Part shown: positions 1 through 8,182 of the stretch, piece by piece
Position numbering within the stretch: the stretch's first letter is position 1
Layout: every line of letters starts with the position of its first letter
Assembly: GCA_013389115.1 (NCBI GenBank)
Contig: JACADY010000032.1
Span: 1-48,718, forward strand
Reading direction: 5' to 3'
From: Alphaproteobacteria bacterium
GTDB lineage: Bacteria > Pseudomonadota > Alphaproteobacteria > Micropepsales > Micropepsaceae
DNA length: 48,718 bases
Program-made: the position numbers and the translations under genes
The notes under the pieces: model-generated
Databases searched by the model: none
Told to the model about the DNA's origin: nothing
The model's input: only the letters and a program-made list of their open reading frames with translations

Positions 1-76
1 CCCTTGGACACTGAAGCTTCGCAACCTCAGCTTCCTCGGTCGGGACCGAATGGACAACCTACTGAAAGCTCACAAC

Positions 77-203
77 TAGAGCAAGATGCGTTCAAATTGA
101 ATCGGCATCTTGCTCTGTGGTCTTTGACTGTCGCGTGATTTTGCGGAAAACCGGTACCCATCCCCGCCTTCGCGGGGACATGCTTTTCCGCATCACGCTC
201 TAA
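77..203. repeat. Interspersed two-hairpin palindromic element, copy 1
   Basis: The element is about 127 bp and bounded by TAGAGC at the left and GCTCTA at the right. The left half is a hairpin (AGAGCAAGATGC paired with GCATCTTGCTCT). The right half is a second hairpin, GCGGAAAA paired with TTTTCCGC, around an inner stem TCCCCGC-cttc-GCGGGGA. The right half matches copies at 11190-11321 and 17052-17176 almost base for base, while the left half differs in sequence but keeps the palindrome. It lies just downstream of ptsN, where it could also act as a transcript 3' end. Bases 1-76 hold no gene I can support. Confidence 0.85.
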
Positions 204-225
204 GCGGGCGCGGCGCGGCCTCGCT

Positions 226-693
226 TCAGGCCGCCTGCGTCGTCGAATTCTTCTCGGTCAGCAGCGCATAGAGCGCGGCGCGGTCTTCGGCCGTGCGCAG
301 CTTCTCGCAGGTCGTCTGATTGCGCAGCAGGCGTGAAACGCGTGCGAGCGCCTTCAGGTGATCGGCGCCGGCGCCTTCGGGCGCCAGGAGCAGGAAGACC
401 AGATCCACCGGCTGATCATCGATCGAATCAAAGTCGATCGGCTCCGACAGGCGGACGAACAGCCCGTGGATCTTTGGCAGCCCCGCAAGCTTTCCGTGCG
501 GGATCGCGATGCCCTTGCCAACGCCCGTGGTGCCCAGGCGCTCGCGCTCCAGCAATGTTTCGAAAATCAGCCGGTCGGGCAACCCGCACAATGCGCTTGC
601 GCGTGTCGCCAGCTCCTGAAGCAATTGCTTCTTCGTGGACACTTTGAGCTGTGCCACAACAGCCTGAGGGCTTAGCAAGTCGGATAGGTCCAT
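226..693 (-). CDS. ptsN: PTS IIA-like nitrogen regulatory protein PtsN
   Basis: EIIA(Ntr) is the terminal phosphoacceptor of the nitrogen phosphotransferase relay (PtsP-NPr-PtsN). In the family it regulates potassium transport, nitrogen-related functions and stress responses by protein-protein contact. The translation is a single PTS_EIIA_2 domain of about 155 residues, the family's usual length. The phosphorylated histidine lies in GIAIPHGKL, about residue 66. I chose the ATG at 693 because an AGGA sits ten bases upstream, overlapping the hpf stop; TTG and GTG codons two and one codons earlier are possible. It follows hpf by about 12 bases, and the order rpoN-hpf-ptsN is the classic proteobacterial arrangement, so co-transcription is likely. 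Copy 1 of the palindromic element lies directly downstream. Confidence 0.96.
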   Translation of the reverse strand: MDLSDLLSPQAVVAQLKVSTKKQLLQELATRASALCGLPDRLIFETLLERERLGTTGVGKGIAIPHGKLAGLPKIHGLFVRLSEPIDFDSIDDQPVDLVFLLLAPEGAGADHLKALARVSRLLRNQTTCEKLRTAEDRAALYALLTEKNSTTQAA

Positions 694-705
694 CACCAAC
701 GCATC

Positions 706-1287
706 CTATTTGCCCTTGCCCGGGTCAAAGCTTGGGTCGATCCAGCCGATGTTACCGTCTGCACGCCGATAGACGATGTTGAGACCCCCGTGGGCACTAT
801 TCCTGAACATCAGCGCGGGCTTGTCCATCAGATTCAGCTGCATCACCGCCTCACCTACGGTGAATGTGCGCACCTCGGACGGGGCCTCGGCGATGATGAG
901 GGGCTCCAGCGAGCCCGGCTCCTCCAGCTCTTCGGATTCCGCCGCGATCACATAGCTCTGCGCCGGCGTCGCGGGCGAGGCGCGGCCAGGACCGTGATGC
1001 TGCTTCAAGCGCTGTTTGTAGCGGCTTAAGCGCTTTTCCATGCGGTCAACCGCCATGTCAAAGCTTGCATAAATATCGGGCGACTTGCCTTGTGCATGAA
1101 GCGTCATACCGGAGCTCAAGTGCACCGTGCAGTCGGCGCGATAGTCAAAACCATCGCGTGCAAACAGCACCCCGCCATCCACCGGATTGTCGAAGTACTT
1201 CGCCACCGAAGCATTGAGACGCGCCGCAACGTGGTTACGAAGCGCGCCTCCGATATCGATCTGCTTACCGCTTACCTGAATCTGCAT
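706..1287 (-). CDS. hpf: Ribosome hibernation promoting factor, long form
   Basis: It binds the 30S decoding region and, in the long form, drives formation of inactive 100S ribosome dimers in resting cells. The 193-residue product has an N-terminal S30AE/YfiA domain (residues 1 to about 100, starting MQIQVSGKQIDIGGALR). A charged linker follows, then the C-terminal dimerisation domain (about 135-190, with VRTFTVGEAVMQLNLMD). The two-domain layout marks it as long HPF rather than the short enterobacterial protein. It lies between rpoN and ptsN on the same strand. The 198-base gap to rpoN is large enough for its own promoter, but I see no convincing -35/-10 pair. Old annotations call it sigma-54 modulation protein because of this location. 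Confidence 0.95.
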   Translation of the reverse strand: MQIQVSGKQIDIGGALRNHVAARLNASVAKYFDNPVDGGVLFARDGFDYRADCTVHLSSGMTLHAQGKSPDIYASFDMAVDRMEKRLSRYKQRLKQHHGPGRASPATPAQSYVIAAESEELEEPGSLEPLIIAEAPSEVRTFTVGEAVMQLNLMDKPALMFRNSAHGGLNIVYRRADGNIGWIDPSFDPGKGK

Positions 1288-1485
1288 GAAGCTTCTGAAC
1301 CGGGCTTACATTCCACCGTCACGCGCTTCCCGATTGAAGCGCCTGTCACGACATGAAGCGGCCCGAATTCTTCCAACCCCGCCTATCGAGGCGCCGGAAA
1401 GTATGGAGGGCCGATCCTCATGTCAACCAGCTTCCTGTCCCGGTTTTCTCCTTTCGATTCTTCTTTCCTGATCAACGGGTTGTGA

Positions 1486-3009
1486 TCATGCGGATTGCTT
1501 GAGACGGCGGCGCTCCACCGAGGAAGGGATGCGCATCGCCTCGCGATACTTCGCCACCGTGCGCCTTGCAATATCAACGCCAGATTGCTTCAAAAGCTCC
1601 ACGATGCGGTCATCGGAGAGGATTTCCCTGGGCGTTTCGTTGTCGATGAGGTCCCGAATTTTGTAGCGCACCGATTCGGCAGAATGCGCCTCGCTACCGT
1701 TCGTGGAGGCGATGGCCGAGGTGAAAAAGTACTTCAGCTCGAACACGCCGCGCGGCGTTGCCATGTACTTGTTCGCGGTCACGCGGGAGACGGTGGATTC
1801 ATGCATCGCAATCGCCTCGGCCACCACACGCAGGTTCAAGGGGCGCAAGTGCTGAATGCCGCGGACAAGGAAACCATCCTGCTGGCGCACGATCTCGGCA
1901 GCAACTTTCAAAATCGTCTTGGCCCGCTGATCAAGGCTCTTCACCAGCCAATTGGCGTTGTTGAGACACTCCGTAAGATAGGCCTTCTCGTCCTTGGAGC
2001 GAGCCTTTGTACACACTTTGCTGTAGTAGCGCGCGTTAACCAGAACGCGCGGCAGCGTGTCGGTGTTCAGCTCCACATGCCAGGAGCCGTCGGCACTGGG
2101 GCGCACATGAATGTCGGGCACAACCGGCTGGATCGGCTCGCCCCCGAAGGCAAGGCCCGGCTTTGGCACCAATGCGCGGATCTCGGCGATCATGTCGGCG
2201 AGGTCCTCGGCATCGACGCCGCAAATGCGCAACAATCCCGTCAGATCACGCTTTGCCAAGAGTTCCAGATGGGAGACGAGCGCTTCCATCGCGGGATCGA
2301 AACGATTTTTTTCCTTCAGCTGTATAGCCAGACACTCGGCCAGGTTGCGCGCGCAAACTCCTGAAGGATCAAGCGTCTGAAGCGTGCGCAAGACCCGCTC
2401 GACATCGTCTTCGGCCGCGCCCAGGCGCTCCGCCACGCCCGCCACGCCGTCCAACAAGTAGCCTGTCTCATCGACGAGATCGATGAGATGGGCCGCGATG
2501 ATCCGGTCGGCCGGATCCTTCAGAACCACCTGCATCTGCTCCGTCAAATGATCATGCAGCGTCTCGCCCTTGACGAGCACGCCCTCGAGATCGGGATCAT
2601 CGGCATCGAAACTGCCGCCGCGCGATGAAACACCCGACCAGTCAAGCGCCGGCATCGCCGCCGGTTCAGCGACACCCGACTGCGTCTCGCCGCCATAGAC
2701 ATTGTCATACTCGGTGTCGTTCGCCTGCGGCGCGTCGGCGGGCATCGCCTCGCCCTTCAAAGTGACATCGAGCGCCGTCAGCCCGTCGGCACCCCGTTCC
2801 GCCGCGGCGGCATCAACGCCGCCCTCGCGGGCATCCGGCGGACCTTGCTGCTCATCGCGCTCGAGCAGCGGATTTTTCTGCAGTTCTTCCTCGACGAAGG
2901 CCGAGAGCTCAAGATTGGAAAGCTGCAGCAGCTTGATCGCCTGCTGCAGTTGCGGCGTCATGACCAGGGATTGTCCCTGGCGCATTTCCAGACGCGGCGT
3001 CAGAGCCAT
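1486..3009 (-). CDS. rpoN: RNA polymerase sigma-54 factor
   Basis: Sigma-54 directs RNA polymerase to -24/-12 promoters of nitrogen, motility and other genes and needs AAA+ activators such as NtrC. The 507-residue product begins MALTPRLEMRQGQSLVMTPQ, the normal Gln/Leu-rich region I that contacts activators. An acidic variable region II (about residues 50-150) follows, then the core-binding and HTH regions. The RpoN box ARRTVAKYRE, which reads the -24 element, is near the C-terminus. A longer frame runs 31 codons upstream into lptB, but that stretch is unlike the family, so I start at 3009. The gap to lptB is 31 bases, which fits an lptCAB-rpoN-hpf-ptsN operon. No oddities seen. Confidence 0.97.
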   Translation of the reverse strand: MALTPRLEMRQGQSLVMTPQLQQAIKLLQLSNLELSAFVEEELQKNPLLERDEQQGPPDAREGGVDAAAAERGADGLTALDVTLKGEAMPADAPQANDTEYDNVYGGETQSGVAEPAAMPALDWSGVSSRGGSFDADDPDLEGVLVKGETLHDHLTEQMQVVLKDPADRIIAAHLIDLVDETGYLLDGVAGVAERLGAAEDDVERVLRTLQTLDPSGVCARNLAECLAIQLKEKNRFDPAMEALVSHLELLAKRDLTGLLRICGVDAEDLADMIAEIRALVPKPGLAFGGEPIQPVVPDIHVRPSADGSWHVELNTDTLPRVLVNARYYSKVCTKARSKDEKAYLTECLNNANWLVKSLDQRAKTILKVAAEIVRQQDGFLVRGIQHLRPLNLRVVAEAIAMHESTVSRVTANKYMATPRGVFELKYFFTSAIASTNGSEAHSAESVRYKIRDLIDNETPREILSDDRIVELLKQSGVDIARRTVAKYREAMRIPSSVERRRLKQSA

Positions 3010-3040
3010 TCTTGTACCCCACCCAGCAACCTTTCGCCGG

Positions 3041-3841
3041 CTACAGACTGAAACGATCGCCGAGATAGACCCGGCGGACGTCCTTGTTGCCGACGATTTC
3101 ATCCGGAGGCCCTTCCATCAGGACCTGACCGTCGTGAATGATGTAGGCGCGATCGATGATATCGAGCGTCTCGCGCACATTGTGATCGGTGATGAGCACG
3201 CCGATGCCGCGATCCTTCAGGTGCCACACGAGTTCGCGGATATCCGCGATCGCGATGGGATCGATGCCGGCGAAGGGCTCATCCAACAGAATGAAGGCCG
3301 GGTGCGAGGCGAGCGCGCGCGCAATCTCGACGCGGCGGCGCTCACCGCCCGACAGCGCGATCGAGGGCGTGCGGCGCAAATGGGTGATCGAGAACTCAGC
3401 AAGCAGGTCCTCGACAAGCTGATCGCGGCGCTCGGGCGCGTCCTCGACGACCTCGGCCACCGCGCGGATGTTCTGCTCAACCGTCAGCCCACGGAAGATC
3501 GAAGCCTCCTGGGGCAGGTAGCCAATGCCAAGCCGTGCCCGCCGGTACATCGGCAGACGCGTGACATTCGTCCCGTCCAGTTCGATCTCACCATAGTCCA
3601 CAGGTATCAGCCCCGTGATCATGTAAAAACACGTCGTCTTGCCGGCACCGTTCGGTCCCAACAATCCCACAACCTCGCCGCGCTGGACCTGAAGGCTGAC
3701 ACCCCGGACAACGGGCCGGCGATGAAAGCTCTTGCCGATGCGCGTCGCGACGAGCCCCGTCGCCTCGGCTACAACCTGCAACCCCGACCATTCGTTCTCA
3801 CCAGAGCCGTTCATTCCCGGCGTGGTATTGGTCTTGCTCAT
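3041..3841 (-). CDS. lptB: LPS export ABC transporter ATP-binding protein LptB
   Basis: LptB is the cytoplasmic ATPase that powers LptFG to extract lipopolysaccharide from the inner membrane. The 266-residue protein has Walker A GPNGAGKT (residues 62-69), ABC signature LSGGERRR, Walker [11 protein letters not shown] and an H-loop ITDHN. A roughly 25-residue N-terminal extension is longer than in E. coli LptB and may be dispensable. Start ATG at 3841 has GAGG five bases upstream. It is downstream of lptC and lptA and upstream of rpoN, a conserved order in proteobacteria. The partner permeases LptF and LptG are not in this window. Confidence 0.96.
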   Translation of the reverse strand: MSKTNTTPGMNGSGENEWSGLQVVAEATGLVATRIGKSFHRRPVVRGVSLQVQRGEVVGLLGPNGAGKTTCFYMITGLIPVDYGEIELDGTNVTRLPMYRRARLGIGYLPQEASIFRGLTVEQNIRAVAEVVEDAPERRDQLVEDLLAEFSITHLRRTPSIALSGGERRRVEIARALASHPAFILLDEPFAGIDPIAIADIRELVWHLKDRGIGVLITDHNVRETLDIIDRAYIIHDGQVLMEGPPDEIVGNKDVRRVYLGDRFSL

Positions 3842-3898
3842 GTAGCCTCATTGTCACTTAAGGTTTGGCTAAAGCGCCCCCGGGGAGCCCAGGGACGT

Positions 3899-4528
3899 TT
3901 ACTCACGGGCAGGCTTTGCAACCGGTACCGGCAGCGGCTGCTGCGGGGCCGAGCCTTGTGCCTGCGGGGCGGCAGCACCTGGCTGCTGACCGGTTGCCGG
4001 ATTGAAGAGGCCGCGCACGCGGCCGGGTTTGCCTTGCGGACCCAATTCGCCAATCAGCTTTGCCTCGCCCGAGACGAGGTCGACGGTGAGGCCCGAGCCG
4101 CGCATGACGTTGTCCTCATGCGTGAGGATGACGCCGCCGTTGAGCGTGACGACGCGCGGCACAACGTCGTAAACAGCGGTTGCGCTTTGCGCGGAGCCGG
4201 TGGGCGAGCTCAAGACGACATTCCCCGCCGCTTCGATGCGCGAAATCTCGCCCTTGGGGGCAAAGATCTTCAGCGTATCGGAGCGCATCAGCATTTCGCC
4301 CTGCTTTACAACGACGTTGCCGCTATAGGTCGCGGTCGAGGCGTCGAAATCGGCAACGACATTGTTGGCGGCGATGTTGATGGGCTCGTTCGTGTCCTTC
4401 GAGAGCGCGGCGAAAGGATTGGGGGCGCTCTGAGCGCCTGCGGCTCCACCTCGAATCACCAAGAGCGCGGCGAGGGCGAGTACGCGCCCCATGTCCTTGC
4501 GTGAACCCAGCCCCTTGATCCCCATCAT
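3899..4528 (-). CDS. lptA: LPS transport periplasmic protein LptA (OstA domain)
   Basis: It forms the periplasmic beta-jellyroll bridge that carries LPS from LptC to the outer-membrane LptD. The 209-residue product starts at tandem ATG codons at 4528/4525 with a GAGGGGG ribosome site, seven bases after the lptC stop. A signal peptide is visible (hydrophobic MGRVLALAALLVI followed by small residues AGAQSA). The OstA core covers about residues 45-160. The tail is rich in Pro, Gln and Ala (about 175-209) and unlike the core, probably disordered. A longer in-frame start inside lptC is possible but would bury the signal peptide. Its place in lptC-lptA-lptB supports the call, since the fold itself diverges in sequence. 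Confidence 0.92.
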   Translation of the reverse strand: MMGIKGLGSRKDMGRVLALAALLVIRGGAAGAQSAPNPFAALSKDTNEPINIAANNVVADFDASTATYSGNVVVKQGEMLMRSDTLKIFAPKGEISRIEAAGNVVLSSPTGSAQSATAVYDVVPRVVTLNGGVILTHEDNVMRGSGLTVDLVSGEAKLIGELGPQGKPGRVRGLFNPATGQQPGAAAPQAQGSAPQQPLPVPVAKPARE

Positions 4529-4535
4529 CGCCCCC

Positions 4536-5279
4536 TCACTTCGCCTTCTTGTGCGGCGGCGGGATATATGTCGTCTCCACGCCGCCCGTGAAGGTGACAA
4601 GCTCCTTTTCCTGGTCGACCGTAAAGCCGTTGCCTTTGATGACGCCCAAGGGCCCCTGGCCCTCGACCGGCTTGTCGCCCGAGATCATGCCATTGCCGAA
4701 ATCGACGAGCGCGGCGCTGGTGCGCATCTCATAACCACGATCTGAAAACACGTTGATGTCACCGGTGAGGGTGAGTGTCTCCTTTGCGCTATCAAGCTCT
4801 CCACGCCCTGCGGAAATCGACACCCATTGCCCGTCCTTCAGCGTCACATCGGCCTGCATGTTGTAGAGCGTGACGAAATCCGCGCGGCCCTTGATCTGCT
4901 GCGCATAATCGGCGGTGACCGTATAGGGGCGGCCCTCCTTGTCGACCCCGTTCAATTTGGGGTTCAACATCTTCAGGTCGTCTTCCTGCGCCTCGATCTC
5001 ATCGAAGGCAAAGGTGATGTCGTTGCGCGAGGCGTTGATGCTGGAAAAGGTGACGACCGCAAGCACGATCACCAGCGCACCGGCAGGCAGCAATACCTTC
5101 AGCTGCTGCACGAAACGGGTATAACGGGCGGCGGCCGCGATGCTCCTGCGGCGGCGGGCCTGCGTCCACTGGGCGGCGTAGTCGGCGGTGTGCCTTTCCT
5201 CGCCCCGGTGGGCAGGCTCGCCGCGCCTTGGCCCCTTGAAGGCGCGCTTACCGGGAGCAGCGGTGATACTGGCGGCCAT
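4536..5279 (-). CDS. lptC: LPS export system protein LptC
   Basis: LptC is a bitopic inner-membrane protein that receives LPS from LptBFG and hands it to LptA. The 247-residue product has a basic cytoplasmic N-terminus of about 55 residues (longer than the E. coli protein). A single membrane segment follows (about 60-80, VLLPAGALVIVLAVVTF), then a periplasmic LptC/YrbK beta domain ending PPPHKKAK. It begins three bases after the kdsD stop and is followed seven bases later by lptA, so translation is probably coupled. The long basic, Arg-rich N-terminus is a common alphaproteobacterial feature whose role is not known to me. Confidence 0.92.
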   Translation of the reverse strand: MAASITAAPGKRAFKGPRRGEPAHRGEERHTADYAAQWTQARRRRSIAAAARYTRFVQQLKVLLPAGALVIVLAVVTFSSINASRNDITFAFDEIEAQEDDLKMLNPKLNGVDKEGRPYTVTADYAQQIKGRADFVTLYNMQADVTLKDGQWVSISAGRGELDSAKETLTLTGDINVFSDRGYEMRTSAALVDFGNGMISGDKPVEGQGPLGVIKGNGFTVDQEKELVTFTGGVETTYIPPPHKKAK

Positions 5280-5282
5280 GGA

Positions 5283-6281
5283 TCAGGAATACCCTGCGTG
5301 CAGGCAGTCATGGATACGCAGGAAGCCAACCGGGCGGCGATCGCCCGCCCCTTCCTCAAGCACAAAGACGGCCGTGATCTTGCGCGCGTTCATAAAGCCC
5401 AGCGCCTCGGCGACAAGCGCGCCCGTGCGGACCGTTTTGGGCGCGGGAGTCATCACCTCGCTCGCCTGCCGCCGAAGCAACTCGGGCGCCATGTGGCGGC
5501 GAAGATCGCCATCCGTGATGATGCCCGTCAGGCGTCCCTCGCCATCCGTGACACCGGCGCAGCCAAAGGTCTTCCTCGTCATTTCCAGGATGACCTCGGA
5601 CATGGGCGCATCCTCGCGCACAATCGGCAGCGCCTCGCCCCGGTGCATGATGTCGGCGACCCGCAGCAGCTTCTTTCCCAAGGAGCCGCCCGGATGCAAA
5701 ACGCGATAGTCTTCTGCGGAAAATCCGCGCCGCCCCATCAAAGCCACGGCCAGCGCATCGCCCAGCGCAATCTGCAGCGTCGTCGAGGTCGTTGGCGCAA
5801 GCCCGTTCGGACAAGCTTCGGGTGCTTGGGGCAGGACAAGTGCGACGTCGGCACGGGTGAGCAGCGTTGATCCCGCCCTGCTCGCCATCCCGACAAGCGG
5901 GATCTGATAGCGGCGCGTGTGCTCAATGAGGTCGGCAAGCTCACGCGTCTCGCCCGAATTGGAGAGCAGCATCACCGCATCTTGCGGCGTGATCATGCCG
6001 AGATCGCCGTGGCTTGCCTCGGCCGGGTGCACGAAATAGGCCGGGGTGCCGGTCGAGGCGAGGGTTGCGGCGATCTTGCGCGCCACATGGCCGCTCTTGC
6101 CCATGCCGGAGACGATCACGCGCCCCTTCACATGCAGGAGAATGTCGACTGCCCTGGTAAAGGCGCCATCCAGGAGAGCGGCCAAGGAATCCAGTGCGCG
6201 CGCCTCGATCTGGAGCACGCGGCGGGCGGCGGCGAGATCCTGCGCTTCCGCGCCGGACGGCGTACGAACCAACTCAGTCAC
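5283..6281 (-). CDS. kdsD: D-arabinose 5-phosphate isomerase (KpsF/GutQ family)
   Basis: It converts ribulose 5-phosphate to arabinose 5-phosphate, the first committed step to Kdo of the LPS inner core. The 332-residue product has an N-terminal SIS sugar-isomerase domain (about 45-180), with the phosphate-binding SGMGKSG motif and HPAEASHGDLG. Two CBS domains follow (about 210-330). The start is a GTG at 6281. A TTGACA hexamer at 6399-6394 on the minus strand could be the -35 of this operon, but no matching -10 is convincing. Being first in the kdsD-lptCAB run links Kdo supply with LPS export. The name kpsF is used for paralogues in capsule loci; the lpt context favours kdsD. Confidence 0.94.
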   Translation of the reverse strand: MTELVRTPSGAEAQDLAAARRVLQIEARALDSLAALLDGAFTRAVDILLHVKGRVIVSGMGKSGHVARKIAATLASTGTPAYFVHPAEASHGDLGMITPQDAVMLLSNSGETRELADLIEHTRRYQIPLVGMASRAGSTLLTRADVALVLPQAPEACPNGLAPTTSTTLQIALGDALAVALMGRRGFSAEDYRVLHPGGSLGKKLLRVADIMHRGEALPIVREDAPMSEVILEMTRKTFGCAGVTDGEGRLTGIITDGDLRRHMAPELLRRQASEVMTPAPKTVRTGALVAEALGFMNARKITAVFVLEEGAGDRRPVGFLRIHDCLHAGYS

Positions 6282-6424
6282 AGATAGCCAGCGCCTTTCC
6301 GCTCAATGATTGCCCCCCACACTTGGGGAGAGCGGGCGCGAGGTCAAGGCCCCTGCCCATGCGAAGTTCGTGCCAAACCTATCACGATTGTCATGTCAAC
6401 GCTTCAATCAGCGTTAAATTTTCG

Positions 6425-7036
6425 TTAATGAGACAGGACATCCTCTTCCGCCCAGCCGGCGAGATCCAGCTCGGCCCGGACGGGGATGAAGTCGAAGCAG
6501 GCCTTGGCAAAGGCCTCCCGCCCCTCTCGCGCCAGCATCATGTCCAGTTGCTGCTTCAGTCGATGCAGGTGAAGGACATCGGACGCGGCATAGGCGAGCT
6601 GTGCGTCCGAAAGCTTCCCTGCTCCCCAGTCCGAGCTTTGCTGCTGCTTGGAGAGGTCCACGTCCAGCAGCTCGCGCACCAGATCCTTCAATCCGTGCTT
6701 GTCGGTGTAGGTGCGGGTGAGCTTGGAGGCGATTTTGGTGCAGTAGACGGGCCGGGTCGTGATGCCCAGATAACGCTTCATCACCGCGATGTCGAAACGC
6801 GCATAGTGAAACAGCTTCGTCACGCCCGGGTTTGCCAGAAGCGCCTTCATGTTCGGGCAGTCATAGGTCTTGCGGTCGAACTGCACGAGGTGCACATCGC
6901 CGTCGCCGCGCGATAGCTGCGCGAGGCAAAGGGGATCGCGATGGGGTTTAAGGCCGAGGGTCTCGGTGTCGATGGCGACAATGTCCCCCAGATCGAGGCC
7001 GGAGGGCAGGTCGCCCTTGTGCAGGTGTAACTTCAT
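6425..7036 (-). CDS. rnd: Short ribonuclease D-type 3'-5' exonuclease
   Basis: A DEDDy-family exonuclease, expected to trim 3' ends of stable RNAs. The 203-residue product holds only the nuclease domain: Exo I DTETLGL (about 23-29), Exo II around HYARFDIAVM, and Exo III YAASDVLHL with the catalytic Tyr and Asp. The C-terminal HRDC domains of the 375-residue E. coli RNase D are absent, as is usual for the short alphaproteobacterial form. I start at ATG 7036 (AGGGAAAG upstream) rather than eight codons earlier. It sits downstream of pirin, separated by a strong hairpin at 7057-7083. The activity is inferred from motifs; its exact RNA targets are unknown. Confidence 0.9.
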   Translation of the reverse strand: MKLHLHKGDLPSGLDLGDIVAIDTETLGLKPHRDPLCLAQLSRGDGDVHLVQFDRKTYDCPNMKALLANPGVTKLFHYARFDIAVMKRYLGITTRPVYCTKIASKLTRTYTDKHGLKDLVRELLDVDLSKQQQSSDWGAGKLSDAQLAYAASDVLHLHRLKQQLDMMLAREGREAFAKACFDFIPVRAELDLAGWAEEDVLSH

Positions 7037-7056
7037 GGGGCGCTTTCCCTTGGCAA

Positions 7057-7083
7057 ACACGGGCGATGTTTATTCGCCCGTGT
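7057..7083 (-). terminator. Strong hairpin between pirin and rnd
   Basis: Ten perfect base pairs (ACACGGGCGA with TCGCCCGTGT) enclose a seven-base loop. On the minus strand the stem is followed only by TTTG, so it is a weak intrinsic terminator or an attenuator for read-through from pirin into rnd. No other function can be read from it. Confidence 0.5.
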
Positions 7084-7113
7084 CTCCAGGGTCAAACGCG
7101 CGCCCCTTCCGGA

Positions 7114-7815
7114 TCAGCCGCGCATATCGAAGAGAAGGACCTCGGCGTCGGACCGCGCGATGATCTCGATCTTGGGTTCATCCTCGATGGCGATGCCATC
7201 GCCCTGCTCCAGCACGATGCCGTTGACCGCGACGTTACCTTGCGCAACCTGGAGCCAGAGCCTGCGACCAGGTTTTGGCTCATGGGTCACGGACTTACCC
7301 TTGGTGAGCAGGGAAGCATAGAGATCGATGTCCTGGAAAATCGTCACCGCGCCTTCCCGCCCATCGCGCGCGCCGATGAGGCGCAGCCGGTCGCGCTTCT
7401 CGGCATCATCGAAGCGGGTCTGCTGGTAGCGGGGCGCGAGGCCCTTCACCTCCGGGATCATCCAGATCTGGAGAAGATGGGATTCATCCTGGTCTGAGGC
7501 ATTGAACTCGCTGTGCTCGATGCCCGTCCCGGCCGACATGATCTGCACATCGCCCGGGCGAATGGTCGAACCCATGCCCAACGAGTCCTGGTGGCTGACA
7601 CCGCCTTTGAGCACATAGGTGAGGATTTCCATGTCCTTGTGTCCGTGCCGGCCGAAACCGGCGCCCGGGCGGATGATGTCCTCATTGATGACGCGCAACG
7701 GGCCATAGCCCATGTGACGCTGATCAAAGTATTCACCAAACGAAAAACTGTGCTTGCTCTTGAGCCAACTGATCTCAAACTGACCGCGGTCAGCGGAGCG
7801 GCGGGGAAACATCAT
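7114..7815 (-). CDS. Pirin family protein (YhhW-like bicupin)
   Basis: Pirins are bicupin metalloproteins; bacterial YhhW has quercetin 2,3-dioxygenase activity, and others act as redox-responsive partner proteins. The N-terminal cupin carries the metal-binding residues in GRHGHKDMEI and GTGIEHSE (His, His, His, Glu). The C-terminal cupin starts near LLTKGKSVTHEP and has weak metal motifs, as usual. The total is about 233 residues, the family length. An AAGGAG lies seven bases before the ATG at 7815; nearby upstream ATGs are too close to it. The gene appears to be a single transcription unit with rnd downstream. The physiological substrate cannot be told from sequence. Confidence 0.92.
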   Translation of the reverse strand: MMFPRRSADRGQFEISWLKSKHSFSFGEYFDQRHMGYGPLRVINEDIIRPGAGFGRHGHKDMEILTYVLKGGVSHQDSLGMGSTIRPGDVQIMSAGTGIEHSEFNASDQDESHLLQIWMIPEVKGLAPRYQQTRFDDAEKRDRLRLIGARDGREGAVTIFQDIDLYASLLTKGKSVTHEPKPGRRLWLQVAQGNVAVNGIVLEQGDGIAIEDEPKIEIIARSDAEVLLFDMRG

Positions 7816-8182
7816 GGCCATACTCCTTTCCATTTTTGGGGAAACAGGCGAATACCTGTCCGTGTCCTGTGGCTAGATGGTTCACCTGTGGCGTTTGCGC
7901 AACCCGTCCCTGTCTAGAGTGCGATAAAGTAACAAATTCACTGTCCGTCGCTTCGCGTTTCATTCAACCGACCGTTTCCAGGTTGCGCGCCATGGTCCCT
8001 TGCGCACGCGGCCGCACGTTCCTTGCCAATTGAGGCTCATCATCGGGCGTCGGGAGCGACCGGCCGATTGCCCGATACCGCGCTGCAAAATATCGCCGGC
8101 TATTGCAGCCGCCGCACAGACAGCGTGACCTCGAGGATGCCAAAAGGATGGTGCGCGCCCGCTCGTTTCTCTTTGAGGTTTC
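7816..8182. other. Intergenic region between divergent pirin and GT-C-like gene
   Basis: These 367 bases must hold the promoters of the divergent pirin and glycosyltransferase units. The stretch around 7900-7970 is locally AT-richer (including ATAAAGTAACAAATTC) and is the likeliest promoter zone, but I cannot assign hexamers with confidence. No tRNA, repeat or convincing small gene was seen. Short open frames here lack ribosome sites and family resemblance. Confidence 0.4.

Noticed and set aside
1..79. Open frame entering from the left edge and ending at TAG 77-79 (ends LLKAHN)
   Set aside because: Only about 25 codons are visible, no family is recognisable and another frame is also open, so a gene tail cannot be claimed.
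2702..4504. 600-codon plus-strand frame opposite rpoN, lptB and lptA
   Set aside because: It spans three real genes on the other strand and shows no domain.
6393..6415. AACGCT-N6-AGCGTT inverted repeat with TTGACA as kdsD promoter
   Set aside because: The -35 is good but no -10 is acceptable at 16-18 bases; kept only as a remark under kdsD.
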